Source: Astropecten irregularis (taxonomy: Eukaryota > Echinodermata > Asteroidea > Paxillosida > Astropectinidae). From it: 64,000 nt of DNA. Positions within the stretch are counted from its first letter, which is position 1, and each line of letters begins with the position of its first letter. The DNA lies in contig OZ020260.1 in NCBI GenBank assembly GCA_963971285.1, positions 8,094,798 through 8,158,797 on the forward strand, in the 5' to 3' direction. The notes beneath the pieces are model-generated. The model saw only the letters and a list, made by a program, of their open reading frames with translations, had not been told where the DNA came from and searched no databases. A program made the translations under genes and the position numbers. Of the stretch, positions 37,301-39,999 are shown piece after piece.

Positions 37301-37400
37301 GACAGACCCACTTTCGAAAGTGAAATAAGTACAAGAACGAAAACAACAGACATGACAGATTTATTCACCTCAGAGAACGTGGAGTTGTAGACGCCGCCAT
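1302..37400 (-). CDS. NUP188: NUP188 nucleoporin gene, 33 coding exons, 3' part outside window
   Basis: This encodes the inner-ring scaffold nucleoporin NUP188, a large alpha-helical solenoid. In known family members it pairs with NUP93, helps anchor the NUP62 channel complex, and acts at the nuclear pore. Spliced exons give 3,174 nt (1,058 codons) with an unbroken frame. All intron boundaries inside the window are GT/AG and all exon phases agree. Landmark peptides match my memory of vertebrate NUP188: SSHELLQIISGRSA near the N-terminus, HGPVLLAW, an SH3-like segment in exons 18-20 (IPAGTLGG...ELIRWDF), EQPTGEYPVT, AAAIRDIYLSRLQ, LLTVAVETQPGLSELFLN and PKFWDDVTAPLF. The last exon seen corresponds to about residue 1,060-1,080 of the human protein, so the C-terminal third lies beyond base 1. 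The start is the only ATG in exon 1 and has a good context (AAAATGG). NUP205 is the paralogous alternative, but the peptides fit NUP188. Coordinates span introns; exons are listed separately. Confidence 0.96.
1506..1779. mobile_element. MITE with perfect 11-bp inverted ends
   Basis: CCAGGGCCCAA at 1,506 and TTGGGCCCAGG at 1,769-1,779. The interior repeats CTTACGG and ATTCCATGA words in opposite orientation. It lies in intron 32 beside the 81-bp array. Confidence 0.65.
1995..3336 (-). repeat. 81-bp minisatellite built from the exon 32/intron 32 junction, 17 copies
   Basis: The period is exactly 81 bp (TCTAAGCAC at 2,000, 2,081, 2,162 ... and TCTTAGCAC at 3,296). Each unit is 46 nt of the end of exon 32 followed by 35 nt that starts with its 5' splice site. 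Thirteen donors read GTAGGT and four read GTAAGT (near 1,994, 2,724, 2,966 and 3,208). Past the last unit, the ancestral intron continues GTAAGTACTGTATGATGC. On the minus strand each unit also holds CCTACAG and TTGTAG acceptor-like words. Because 81 is divisible by three, the array is open in one non-NUP188 frame as a 27-residue repeat, which I take as a by-product. Confidence 0.95.
3291..3394 (-). CDS. NUP188: NUP188 exon 32 (its end seeds an 81-bp minisatellite)
   Basis: It encodes GTTH, CPPDLHCAALGFLQALWLDC, RETALSVLRV plus two bases of an Arg codon. It matches vertebrate CPPLLHRAAIAFLHALWQDR and AMLVLR. The acceptor is ACTGTGCAG and the adjacent donor is GTAGGT. The terminal 46 nt of the exon recur in all 17 units of the array to its left. 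Using any later donor would read an in-frame TAG just past the first one. Confidence 0.95.
3902..4044. mobile_element. Short MITE, CAGGGGT family copy 1
   Basis: It begins CAGGGGTCAATTTCACCAAA and ends GAAATCGACCC, with GTTATGATGCATTGCAG in the middle. Relatives are at 7,438 and 59,524. Confidence 0.65.
4187..4249 (-). CDS. NUP188: NUP188 exon 31
   Basis: 21 whole codons, VEIGK then VSCLHAVLDAIEEVKQ, parallel to vertebrate MWSCLHAVLELIDSQQQ. Acceptor ATATCTAG, donor GTACGT. This short exon lies between the two splice-site arrays. Confidence 0.95.
4521..6460 (-). repeat. 80-bp minisatellite built from the exon 30/intron 30 junction, 24 copies
   Basis: The period is exactly 80 bp, with units beginning at 4,521, 4,601 ... 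6,441. Each unit is the last 19 nt of exon 30 plus 61 nt of intron. Of 24 junctions, 20 keep the donor GTTAGT, three are changed to GGGAGT (at 4,841, 5,401 and 5,481) and one to GTTATT (6,121). On the minus strand each unit also carries CTCTAAC (a good branch-point word) 14 nt before CTGCAG, and a second AG in TCTCACCAG. Copies differ at few sites, which suggests recent or ongoing homogenisation. Confidence 0.95.
6441..6596 (-). CDS. NUP188: NUP188 exon 30 (its end seeds an 80-bp minisatellite)
   Basis: 52 whole codons with LLTVAVETQPGLSELFLNVE and then a low-complexity tail ending SPASPK at the donor GTTAGT. The last 19 nt of the exon and the donor form part of each unit of the 80-bp array that fills intron 30. 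The first donor (6,440-6,435) is assumed to be the one used, since exon 31 is then in frame. Confidence 0.95.
6914..7003 (-). CDS. NUP188: NUP188 exon 29
   Basis: 30 whole codons, VAPMSIFGCLGSQAAAIRDI then YLSRLQAHSE, nearly the same as vertebrate VAPMSVYACLGNDAAAIRDA. Acceptor TATACAG, donor GTAGGT. Confidence 0.98.
7129..7375 (-). CDS. NUP188: NUP188 exon 28
   Basis: The longest exon here (247 nt). It contains NRLLLLKPRDQPPCPLEQAL and YIYHRHDPRLPTLATLLLKR, matching vertebrate VIRLKPPSNVVSPLEQALSQ and YIYHKHDPALPRLAIQLLKR. The acceptor has a strong pyrimidine tract (TTTTTCTCCCATCCTCAG). Confidence 0.97.
7438..7572. mobile_element. Short MITE, CAGGGGT family copy 2
   Basis: It begins CAGGGGGTAATTTCA and ends GTTTGGTGAAATCAACCCCT. 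Located in intron 27. Confidence 0.6.
7573..8599. other. Intron 27, right part
   Basis: Unique-looking. A GC-richer stretch around 7,840-8,000 has CACACGCACGCGTG, and 8,150-8,260 has GCGATCGCTAGC and GGGCGGGGC. Nothing coding. Confidence 0.4.
8600..8722 (-). CDS. NUP188: NUP188 exon 27
   Basis: It encodes SVRETCVHGFLYTPAGEALL and then IVASGIDTLEQRII, parallel to vertebrate FLCICSLAYTEAGQTVINIMG and GVDTID. Acceptor GTCTTAG, donor GTAAGG. Confidence 0.95.
8869..9150. mobile_element. Short hAT-like MITE
   Basis: Inverted ends CAGGGCTCGAA / TTCGAGCCCTG enclose 282 bp with several CACTAGAC words. The flanks share only GTATA, so the 8-bp duplication is not confirmed. Located in intron 26. Confidence 0.65.
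9221..9317 (-). CDS. NUP188: NUP188 exon 26
   Basis: It encodes GQCSLDIFHVVLHVLPTIGQ and then PPPLQADIL, parallel to vertebrate QIGCLILELIHAILNLC. Split codons at both ends agree with the neighbours. Acceptor ATTGTAG, donor GTAAGT. Confidence 0.95.
9540..9672 (-). CDS. NUP188: NUP188 exon 25
   Basis: It encodes ...SQD and LLACVIFVQREIFASFHNWR, parallel to vertebrate LVPCVMFVLKEMLPSYHKWR. Two overlapping GTAGGT donors exist. The one at 9,539-9,534 gives the phase required by exon 26. Confidence 0.95.
9888..11434. mobile_element. Non-autonomous hAT-like DNA transposon, exact 8-bp target duplication
   Basis: The termini TAGTGCTGTGC and GCACAGCACTA are inverted repeats, flanked by TTGTACAC on both sides (9,880-9,887 and 11,435-11,442). 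The 1.55-kb interior has no transposase-like frame. Part of it (around 11,247-11,290) recurs in the elements at 25,075 and 34,248. It appears inserted beside a LINE fragment. Confidence 0.85.
11442..11700 (+). pseudogene. Non-LTR retrotransposon 3' end (reverse transcriptase C-terminus remnant)
   Basis: In one frame 11,443-11,556 reads TFTVSAAKEWNSLPSYIQ...GQLKKKLKSYLF, the usual tail of L2/CR1/Jockey-type polymerases (WNSLP ... LKxxLF), then stops. The rest is an AT-rich 3' region with AAGCGCTGTGATTTAG. The left side is cut by the hAT-like element's target site. Confidence 0.75.
11701..11890 (-). mobile_element. tRNA-like repeat, copy 1
   Basis: This is the reverse complement of a tRNA-like segment with a B box (GGTTGGAATCC, one change from GGTTCGAATCC), a poor A box, and a tail ending CCCTTGTGGTTATTTGATGA. 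The mutated boxes argue against a working tRNA. Just right, 11,920-12,012 holds a segment (ATCCCAAGGATCATTTCACC...) also seen at 229-320 and, inverted, at 60,655-60,750. Confidence 0.75.
12019..12226 (-). mobile_element. tRNA-like repeat, copy 2
   Basis: On the minus strand, TGGCTCAGTTGGTAGAGCGC (A box) and CCGGTTCGAATCCC (B box) are followed by the CACTCCAGTC acceptor-like end and the common tail. On the right, AAATTTTTCTTTGTTCACTT is an inverted copy of the tail, so this is a truncated foldback. Confidence 0.8.
12369..12483 (-). CDS. NUP188: NUP188 exon 24
   Basis: It encodes GEGIYRAEYGKLLST and EQPTGEYPVTMEFLRLLKAL, one of the clearest family matches (vertebrate EQPQGEYGVTIAFLRLITTL). Acceptor GTTCTAG, donor GTAAGA. 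Confidence 0.97.
12484..13035. other. Intron 23
   Basis: Holds a short degenerate run of AATGACCTCTGATATGAC-like words (12,575-12,645). Otherwise no feature seen. Confidence 0.4.
13036..13112 (-). CDS. NUP188: NUP188 exon 23
   Basis: It encodes VWQSIQKSGFLPHTGNVYTD and then VAVAV plus two bases of a Ser codon. It is parallel to vertebrate VWTDLRHTGFLPFVAHPV. Acceptor CTTTCAG, donor GTACAA. Confidence 0.95.
13596..13683 (-). CDS. NUP188: NUP188 exon 22
   Basis: It encodes LSCLSNPPLSLLSICLKCIS and then MAKHQPKQ, parallel to vertebrate ISPPVDVIASCVNCLTVLA...NPAK. Acceptor ATTGCAG, donor GTATGG. Confidence 0.94.
13870..14573. mobile_element. Inverted-repeat element, intron 21
   Basis: The left end AGGCCAAAA... 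with TTGTTTGTTTGCCCT is mirrored by AGGGCAAACAAACAA... and TTTGGCC at the right. The interior is AT-rich with CGCGCG-containing islands. It abuts the next foldback at 14,574. Confidence 0.65.
14574..15057. mobile_element. Foldback element, intron 21
   Basis: ATAGAGCTATATTGACACTA and TAGAGCGCTAGCTCCG on the left are mirrored by CGGAGCTAGCGCTCTA and AATATAGTTCTAT on the right. Further inside, CTGGGCGCAGTC.../GGATGCGCCCAG also pair. Overlapping ORFs on both strands are a consequence of the fold symmetry. Confidence 0.7.
15374..15572 (-). mobile_element. tRNA-like foldback repeat, copy 3
   Basis: The minus-strand tRNA-like half has a B box of CCGGTTCAAATCC. A second, plus-oriented fragment follows at 15,533-15,572 (CCCGCCCCAGTCAATGATTC). 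The arrangement is head to head. Confidence 0.78.
15609..15729 (-). CDS. NUP188: NUP188 exon 21
   Basis: It encodes QAESIIDLVTHTLQADWSLS followed by LQPITDSLFLLLP. Parallel to vertebrate RVKPIIDLVHKVISTDLSIA and LPITSRIYMLLQ. Acceptor TTTACAG, donor GTAATT. Confidence 0.96.
15780..16154. mobile_element. MITE, intron 20
   Basis: Left TAGGGCGCCCCTTTTTATTA then CTGTGGTTCTCATTTC; right GAAATGAGAACCACAG then TAATAAAAAGGGACGCCCTTA. Arms of about 36 nt, non-coding interior. Confidence 0.75.
16155..17058. other. Intron 20, remainder
   Basis: AT-rich. TTGCATCAGATGAAGTAGTC and ACGAAAGCTTATATGC at 16,480-16,520 resemble a known style of retroelement 3' end, but I cannot place it. Nothing coding. Confidence 0.35.
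17059..17160 (-). CDS. NUP188: NUP188 exon 20
   Basis: It encodes ELIRWDFDFNGWQLFHC and then LIDWLLVRIRQ, parallel to vertebrate YLVRWEYSYSSWTLFTCEIE. It closes the SH3-like domain and returns to the solenoid. Acceptor TTGTAG, donor GTCAGT. Confidence 0.95.
17334..17517. mobile_element. Palindromic MITE, intron 19
   Basis: Arms of about 60 nt (AGAATATTTATGAGGTATAG ... CTATACCTCATAAATATTCT) include ATCACATGGTTTATTT and GACTGTCCA words on both sides. A third ATATTTATGAGGTATAGTAA end lies at about 17,775-17,795, which suggests a larger or nested element. Confidence 0.75.
17822..17887 (-). CDS. NUP188: NUP188 exon 19
   Basis: It encodes DHCEGFTIPAGTLGGQLHRD, the centre of the SH3-like domain, parallel to vertebrate NLRIPQGTVGQVMLDDR. 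The two ends are split Gly and Val codons that match the neighbours. Acceptor TGCATAG, donor GTAAGT. Confidence 0.94.
18456..18585 (-). CDS. NUP188: NUP188 exon 18
   Basis: It encodes VFAFVEHLPTFTEPLDNNRS, a divergent loop, then KGVWKLIQDKTLLPA plus one base of a Gly codon. The VWKL...LLP stretch opens the SH3-like domain (vertebrate TLWRRQTPKLLYPLG). Acceptor TCTGTAG, donor GTTAGG. Confidence 0.93.
18586..19199. other. Intron 17
   Basis: No repeat or coding signal that I recognise. AT-rich. Confidence 0.4.
19200..19313 (-). CDS. NUP188: NUP188 exon 17
   Basis: 38 whole codons beginning DVEGGIFSLLHSSTNSFPLN and containing FNPLLKILTPLTS. Parallel to the vertebrate FPHLLSPLLQLLRALVS helix pair. 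Acceptor TGTTCAG, donor GTAGG. Confidence 0.95.
19314..19995. other. Intron 16
   Basis: 19,440-19,700 has several overlapping short ORFs on both strands and weak internal symmetry (GCACTGTATAACAGC / TTTACAGCATATTG), so it may be an old palindromic element. No clear ends. Confidence 0.35.
19996..20061 (-). CDS. NUP188: NUP188 exon 16
   Basis: 22 whole codons, DLIDLACQLLNLPQLCQEFW followed by ES, parallel to vertebrate DIIDTACEVLADPSLPELFW. Acceptor CTGTAG, donor GTAAGT. Confidence 0.96.
20350..20471. mobile_element. 122-bp MITE, intron 15
   Basis: Perfect 17-bp inverted ends AGGGCCTGTTTGTTTAA / TTAAACAAACAGGCCCT, with GATCC and TGGGATC words inside in inverted order. Confidence 0.75.
20629..20718 (-). 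CDS. NUP188: NUP188 exon 15
   Basis: 30 whole codons with VTVYSLLTLVLTLFREDTLG, parallel to vertebrate MCVYGLLSFVLTSLELHTLG. Acceptor TTTCAG, donor GTCAGT. Confidence 0.96.
20951..21185 (+). mobile_element. tRNA-like foldback repeat, copy 4
   Basis: A minus-oriented tail (ATCATCAAATAACCACAAGG at 20,953) is followed by a middle segment, then a plus-oriented tRNA-like part at 21,086-21,158 with TGGCTCAG and GGTTCGAATCC. The left tRNA-like half has been lost. Confidence 0.7.
21366..21566 (-). CDS. NUP188: NUP188 exon 14
   Basis: 67 whole codons including CHGPVLLAWLVIHGTLWPEK and LGHQAVQLQVFRYMSSQLAS. Closely parallel to vertebrate HHAPVLLAWALLRHTLNPEE and IGGTAIQLNVFQYLTRLLQS. Acceptor TTGTAG, donor GTAAGT. 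Confidence 0.97.
21682..21845 (+). repeat. Dispersed repeat, copy A (intron 13)
   Basis: Shares AACATCCTCCGTC, ACGGAAATGTTCTCAAAACA and GATCTGATTGGCTGA with 28,389-28,533 in the same order. Family not recognised. Confidence 0.7.
21929..21971 (-). CDS. NUP188: NUP188 exon 13
   Basis: A 43-nt exon, IMSHCLTSDKKLAG, between strongly matching neighbours. Conservation here is weak, and the call rests mainly on phase agreement on both sides. Acceptor CTTTTAG, donor GTATGT. Confidence 0.85.
22550..22621 (-). CDS. NUP188: NUP188 exon 12
   Basis: It encodes FLCSILLIECMNLYPLIGLP and ends in SD plus two bases of a Ser codon. It is parallel to vertebrate YFSALILVEGMDIESL. Acceptor TTCTCTAG, donor GTAAGT. 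Confidence 0.94.
22622..23402. other. Intron 11 with a CpG-rich block
   Basis: 22,705-22,870 is rich in CACG/ACGC words and contains CACGTGACGTCACACTCA (E-box plus CRE-like TGACGTCA) and GCCATTTTGG. It could be an internal regulatory element or a decayed transposon. The rest is AT-rich. Confidence 0.35.
23403..23485 (-). CDS. NUP188: NUP188 exon 11
   Basis: It encodes KQAFGTRQPYRYLLDAEDLA...TARI plus two bases of a Gly codon. It is parallel to vertebrate EQGFGSRQTNRHLVDE. Acceptor TTGCAG, donor GTAAGT. Confidence 0.95.
23549..23785. mobile_element. Inverted-repeat element, intron 10
   Basis: GTCCCCAAAAAAATAACGAC...ACCCATTTTCAAA on the left is mirrored by TTTGAAAATGGGTCTTTTTG...GGGG on the right. 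The interior is unique within this window. Confidence 0.55.
23786..24856. other. Intron 10, right part
   Basis: 24,240-24,460 carries GCTTAAGCA/TGCTAAGCA words like the inner part of the 635 MITE. 24,632-24,655 has an ACGTGTATACATGTACACG palindrome. No gene. Confidence 0.35.
24857..24943 (-). CDS. NUP188: NUP188 exon 10
   Basis: 29 whole codons, CELLEIIILYIRDQDDPSGN...LAQLFQ, parallel to vertebrate SMLLEIIFLYYAYFEMAPSD...TKMFK. Acceptor CTGCAG, donor GTAGGT. Confidence 0.96.
25075..26172. mobile_element. Non-autonomous hAT-like DNA transposon, 8-bp target duplication
   Basis: The ends GGGGCTGTGC and GCACAGCCC are inverted, and ACTACATT flanks both (25,067-25,074 and 26,173-26,180). Just inside are inverted copies of GGGTACCCGGGTA-like sequence. 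The interior is GC-rich and contains two overlapping, unrelated ORFs (137 and 157 residues) with no recognised domain. It shares a short interior module with the elements at 9,888 and 34,248. Confidence 0.8.
26215..26315 (+). mobile_element. tRNA-like repeat, copy 5 (partial)
   Basis: The A-box half is badly decayed (AGTTAGTAAGAGCGCC). The B box TGGTTCGATTCC and the tail TTTTTCTTTGTTCACTTT are kept. It lies just right of the hAT-like element at 25,075. Confidence 0.65.
26670..26717 (-). CDS. NUP188: NUP188 exon 9
   Basis: A 48-nt exon, SERHSIRWCLQGLTEQ, matching vertebrate TERQVSRWFVQCLREQ. Of three possible AG acceptors, the leftmost on the transcript (ATATAG) keeps 16 whole codons. The donor GTTGGT is unusual but fits. 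Confidence 0.92.
27150..27375 (+). mobile_element. Non-LTR retrotransposon 3' tail
   Basis: A non-coding stretch with GGGGGTCTCTACACGACAAG and GGAGACCTCCGCC, ending in GGAAAATAAATGAATGAATG. It looks like a LINE 3' UTR with a short tandem tail. No coding part is left. Confidence 0.5.
27452..27574 (-). CDS. NUP188: NUP188 exon 8
   Basis: 41 whole codons including YLECILKLEKEKVYNKLIQQ and ending RGPLM. Parallel to vertebrate DKLEKELVSKYRQQFEEL...NLM. Acceptor GAAACAG, donor GTGAGT. Confidence 0.95.
28191..28364. mobile_element. MITE, intron 7
   Basis: CTAGTCTATGTGATAGAC on the left and GTCTATCACATAGACTAG on the right are exact reverse complements (18 bp). The interior includes a second GTCTATCACA-like word (GCATCTATCACATG). 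Confidence 0.75.
28389..28533 (+). repeat. Dispersed repeat, copy B (intron 7)
   Basis: Second copy of the 21,682 repeat, with about 85-90% likeness by eye and one internal deletion. It starts just after the MITE at 28,191-28,364. Confidence 0.7.
28542..28634 (-). CDS. NUP188: NUP188 exon 7
   Basis: 31 whole codons, VWEYYHTERMMLLHCLKHLL through DPEHPYQ. Strongly parallel to vertebrate DYYYEERTCILRCVLHLL...ERHPYR. Acceptor TTGTGCAG, donor GTAAGC. Confidence 0.96.
29011..29055 (-). CDS. NUP188: NUP188 exon 6
   Basis: A 45-nt exon of 15 whole codons, SILKDERSVQALLQK, matching vertebrate VLQDERQSQALILK. Acceptor TTTTACAG, donor GTAAGA. It is too short for ORF-based detection. Confidence 0.95.
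29709..30075 (+). mobile_element. TTAA-flanked MITE (type copy)
   Basis: Inverted ends AGGTAGTATCATACTTTGG and CCAAAGTATGATACTACCT are bounded by TTAA, the piggyBac-type target. It is about 365 bp, non-coding, and lies in intron 5. It has at least seven relatives right of 37.9 kb. Confidence 0.88.
30076..30245. other. Intron 5, short remainder next to exon 5
   Basis: Nothing recognised apart from splice signals of exon 5. Confidence 0.4.
30246..30326 (-). CDS. NUP188: NUP188 exon 5
   Basis: It encodes 27 whole codons (DLDAVQCKDLFEAYILNAFR...GTGSQLQ), parallel to vertebrate LDEEQSVQLLQCYLQEDYRG. Acceptor GATCTAG, donor GTGAGT. Confidence 0.95.
30716..30800 (-). CDS. NUP188: NUP188 exon 4
   Basis: It encodes KEAETKLKNDKDVSRLEIQF and then a helix ending QLSQFL. 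It is parallel to vertebrate EKVKANKDVASPL...ISKFL. Acceptor TTGCAG, donor GTAGGT. The first base completes a Ser codon begun in exon 3. Confidence 0.94.
30985..31072 (+). mobile_element. LINE/SINE tail fragment
   Basis: AGGCGCTTTATAAATGTGAT followed by (GAT)n and (TTA)n is a typical L2-related tail. Only the tail is seen. Confidence 0.5.
31383..31493. mobile_element. Short palindromic element, intron 3
   Basis: AGTTTGCAACGCGTT and AACGCGTTGCAAACT are exact 15-bp inverted ends, with CCAAT / ATTGG next to them. Confidence 0.65.
31786..31859 (-). CDS. NUP188: NUP188 exon 3
   Basis: It encodes KLIGEELLNHQTLLYNGLLY and ends with YYKQH plus two bases of a Ser codon. Acceptor TTTCATAG, donor GTAAGA. 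The YYK word lines up with the vertebrate LSYYKPP region. Confidence 0.94.
32328..32382 (-). CDS. NUP188: NUP188 exon 2
   Basis: It encodes SSHELLQIISGRSAVKSP, parallel to the vertebrate RSSRELWTILLGRSAL segment. Acceptor TTTGTAG, donor GTGAGT. The first base completes the split Arg codon from exon 1. Confidence 0.95.
32383..33624. other. Intron 1, left part
   Basis: 32,738-32,760 has GGCCATTTTGTCTGG. 33,160-33,205 is a run of GTACTAGTACTAGTA-type simple repeat. The 92- and 113-residue ORFs here have no family resemblance. Confidence 0.4.
33625..33870. repeat. Inverted repeat, intron 1
   Basis: TTAGTGTAGTTTACGCCACC... (33,641-33,685) is mirrored at 33,801-33,846. Nearby, the word ATGTCCGTCCATGTTA (or its complement) occurs at about 33,590, 33,915, 33,950 and 34,117, so this is a cluster of related repeat pieces. 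Confidence 0.7.
34248..37206. mobile_element. 3-kb foldback element with long inverted arms, intron 1 of NUP188
   Basis: Outer ends GGGGTTCCTGAAGTTTA and its reverse complement at 37,190-37,206 are flanked by GGAATATA/GGAATATT (34,240-34,247; 37,207-37,214), a near-perfect 8-bp target duplication. Arms of roughly 0.8 kb (34,402-35,300 and 36,570-37,171) are highly alike, apart from a ~250-bp block present only on the left (about 34,600-34,860). The spacer of ~1.3 kb has a tandem pair of GGCCGCGATCCAAAAA-containing segments (35,737-35,893). The right end is 163 bp from exon 1. No transposase is recognised. Confidence 0.85.
34269..34345. repeat. Perfect 35-bp hairpin with 7-nt loop
   Basis: Arms 34,269-34,303 and 34,311-34,345 are exact reverse complements (starting ACTCAGGTTAGCTGG), with loop AAATTGT. 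A further AACCTGAGTGT near 34,386-34,396 mirrors ACACTCAGGTT at 34,267. This suggests a small palindromic element nested in the end of the larger foldback. Confidence 0.9.
37369..37400 (-). CDS. NUP188: NUP188 exon 1 (start codon)
   Basis: This exon encodes MAASTTPRSL plus two bases of an Arg codon completed by exon 2. The ATG is at 37,400-37,398 and the donor is GTGAAT. The short Met-Ala-rich start resembles the vertebrate protein. A 5' untranslated part extends right for an unknown distance. Confidence 0.93.
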
Positions 37401-37560
37401 TTTTGAAGATTCAATAATCCCAGCATGCAATGTACGTGTACGAGCACGTAGGCTTACCTCAAGTCGTGTTTCGTTCTCTGTTCGTACTCGTCATACCAGT
37501 AAACTTCTACGCAAAATGCCCAAATTCAAACAATAATTAGAAATACTCACAAGTTTCTGG
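37395..37560 (-). promoter_or_regulatory. Presumed NUP188 promoter / 5' UTR
   Basis: CCCAGCATGC at 37,419-37,428 fits the ZNF143/STAF core (CCCAnnATGC), a motif common at housekeeping promoters. AAAAATGGCGGCG over the ATG resembles a YY1 site, often found just downstream of transcription starts. Two donor-like sites on the minus strand (GTAAGC at 37,457-37,452 and GTGAGT at 37,550-37,545) could belong to alternative untranslated first exons. No TATA box is obvious. The transcription start is not visible from sequence alone. Confidence 0.45.
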
Positions 37561-37934
37561 GACCATCAAGCAATACAGCAAAATAAAGCATTTTCTTTTC
37601 AATTTTGTATAGGATGATAGATAATTTCAAATTTTAGTCCATCCGAAGAAGAATAACCCTAAAACTCACAGGTGCTTGACTTAAAAAAAAAAGGACCCCT
37701 CCAGAATATGGCAAAAGTACAGCGACTTTAGAACATGATTTCATTCAAACAGCTCAAAGGTAAAGGCCAAAACCTTTTTTTTTTCGTTTTCTTTTCAAAG
37801 ACATCCCACATAGGGATCAGCACAAAATATTTAAGAGTACACAACTATCATAGTATGCTATAGTATTACTGATCTGCAACCTTTGCATTTCTTGTATGGC
37901 GCCCCCTATAGTCCGCTCAATATTTAAGTTAACT

Positions 37935-38276
37935 TTAAATAAAAACGTTTTACCCAAACAGAAAGAAGTTCACAGATCTACATATAACTTTCAGGGTATG
38001 AAGATACATACTGTTAAAATATTTCCCCTGAAATGGTGTATTTATCCATAAATTAGTTTTAAAAAAAAAGACCGAAAAGAGTTGTTCTCTCAGGGTAAGA
38101 TCAAAACCATTCCTTATGTTTTTAAAGAAAAATGGAGTCGGGTTTTGCGCTAAATTCTCGTGACTCAGATGTCCGATTCAGATCAAATTTTCACAGGTCT
38201 ATTATTTCATGTAGATGCTGGATCAAAGTATGAGTGCTGCTCAGTGACCTTCGCCTATCATGTATTATACCTTTAA
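37935..38276 (+). mobile_element. TTAA-flanked MITE, degenerate copy
   Basis: It matches the 29,709 copy through the AACAGAAAGAAGTTCACAGAT... and CTGAAATGGTGTATTTATCC portions. The left end is eroded, while ATACCTTTAA is kept on the right. Confidence 0.7.
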
Positions 38277-38282
38277 TTCTAG

Positions 38283-38610
38283 GGGACATAGGTGGCAAGT
38301 GCGTTAGGCACTCGCCTCTCACCAATGTGGCCCGGGTTCGAATCCGGCCTGGGTCATATGTGAGTAGAGTTGTGCGTTGGTTCTCTCCTATGCTACGAGG
38401 GTTTTTCTCCAGGTGATCCGGTTTTCCTCCCTCCACAAAAATCAACACTTTCGATCTCAGGCTGTACTCCGTGATCATATATGAGTTGATGTGGCTGGCA
38501 GCCAAGGGCGCCCATGAAAGCCTGCTCCTCGATCACGTTGAAGTCGCATCCTTCGCAATTCAGCACCCCAGCTGCCAGTAAGGATGATTAGCCTCCCAAA
38601 TTATTATAAT
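38283..38610 (+). mobile_element. tRNA-derived SINE
   Basis: An A-box-like AGGTGGCAAGTGCG segment and the B box GGGTTCGAATCCGG are followed by a body with GGGTTTTTCTCCAGGTGATC and GGTTTTCCTCCCTCC. This layout is typical of deuterostome tRNA-derived SINEs. It sits directly after a TTAA-MITE. Confidence 0.65.
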
Positions 38611-39384
38611 TATTATTAACTTATTTCGAGGCTTTCGATGAGATAGTATAGAGATGCCAGAGTGTTGCAAAGAAATAACAAGCACATAAACAAAAGTCAC
38701 TGTCCCTTTATCTATTCTCATTTCCAGCCTTGGTGGCAGTTTTTGTGTATGTCCTATAATGATTCACAAAAGCTTATTGCTTTCCTTTGTCTTATCGTAA
38801 TTTTCTCATAATAATTCATTTACAAAATACGACTGGTTTTACAGTACACCATGTCGCTTATAGACATATTTTTATAACCAAGATTCCGATATAATTATGT
38901 TTGATTCTATAAACGAACTTGATTAACATATTTATATGTTGCATGCTGCAAACCAACCTACAAAGCAATTAAAGTGGCCTTAAATCTATTAATCATGAAA
39001 GATTCTGATCTGTTATACTCTATGTTTACTGACAAAAAGTGTTATTCGTTGCTTTCTCGAAACTGTAGTAAACGCCGATTTTGATGAAATTGTCTAGACG
39101 ATAAGAATGAATAGTAATAAGACCCAAACAGCAAAACCAATAATACACTATACTATCATATCAATTCTATTTATACTTTGCAATGGGTTAAAAGGACGTG
39201 TACAACGTTTGTAATTAAGGTGACAGAACAGCACTCCCACTTTGTGTAATCCATGATGGTTTGAATGATGATAAACCTGTGAAAAGTTGAGCTCAATCAA
39301 ACATCTGAGTGCCGAGAAAATAGTGGAAATCCTACTTAATTTTTCTTGTAAATCATTAAGAAGGATTCTTGAGCTTGCCAATAT

Positions 39385-39520
39385 GTTTTTGGTGTTTGGT
39401 TTTACTCTTTCTGTATAAATGCACCATTTCAGACGGTGGCATGTTTCTACCAGCACGATCTTCATATATCCTGAAAGTTATATGTAACGCTGTGAACATT
39501 TCTGTTTGGTTTGTTATCAA
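39385..39520 (-). mobile_element. TTAA-MITE fragment, inverted
   Basis: The words GGCATGTTTCTACCAGCACG, CCTGAAAGTTATATGTAA and GTGAACATTTCTGTTTGG are the reverse complement of the left part of the 29,709 element. The remainder is missing or too diverged to see. Confidence 0.6.
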
Positions 39521-39584
39521 TGTTGTACACAGTGGCCTTTAAACCAGATAAGTGATATAGGATACCAGTTTTCAAGTCTTTTCA

Positions 39585-39854
39585 ATGGGCGTTTACGAAA
39601 CGGAGGTTCAGGCTCAGGTTCTGGCTCAGTCTCAGGCTCCAGCTCTGTCATCCATAATTTATGCTGAAAACGTAGGTTGTAGTTTTTCATTAAAGCTGAA
39701 GCTCTGTTTTCCTTTTCAAACTATAGAGAGTCTACTTCCGAGCTGCAGCCAAAAGCCTCTATTTTGATACCCGTTATGTCAGAATGGATTCACGAAATGG
39801 CGCTGGAGCCTGAGACGGAGCCTGAGCCTGAGCCTCCGTTTCGTAAACGCCCAA
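39585..39854. mobile_element. Inverted-repeat element with CAGGCT-rich arms
   Basis: GGGCGTTTACGAAACGGAGG at 39,587 is mirrored at 39,833-39,852. The arms continue as CAGGCTCAGG / CCTGAGCCTG runs. It lies 2.2 kb upstream of NUP188. Confidence 0.7.
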
Positions 39855-39999
39855 TGTTTCAATTCAAATGACGCCTAATAGATATACGATATGCAAATTG
39901 TGTCACTAGCCCGAGGAGGGATGCAAAACTACCACTTAACGTTCAGTGCGCCCTCTATGGTACTTCAGGACTTTAACTTGTCGATATAATTATCGCCGC

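Noticed and set aside
1-37400. NUP205 instead of NUP188
   Set aside because: Peptides such as LLTVAVETQPGLSELFLN, AAAIRD, EQPTGEYPVT and the IPAGT...RWDF SH3-like segment fit NUP188; no NUP205-type stretch was noticed.
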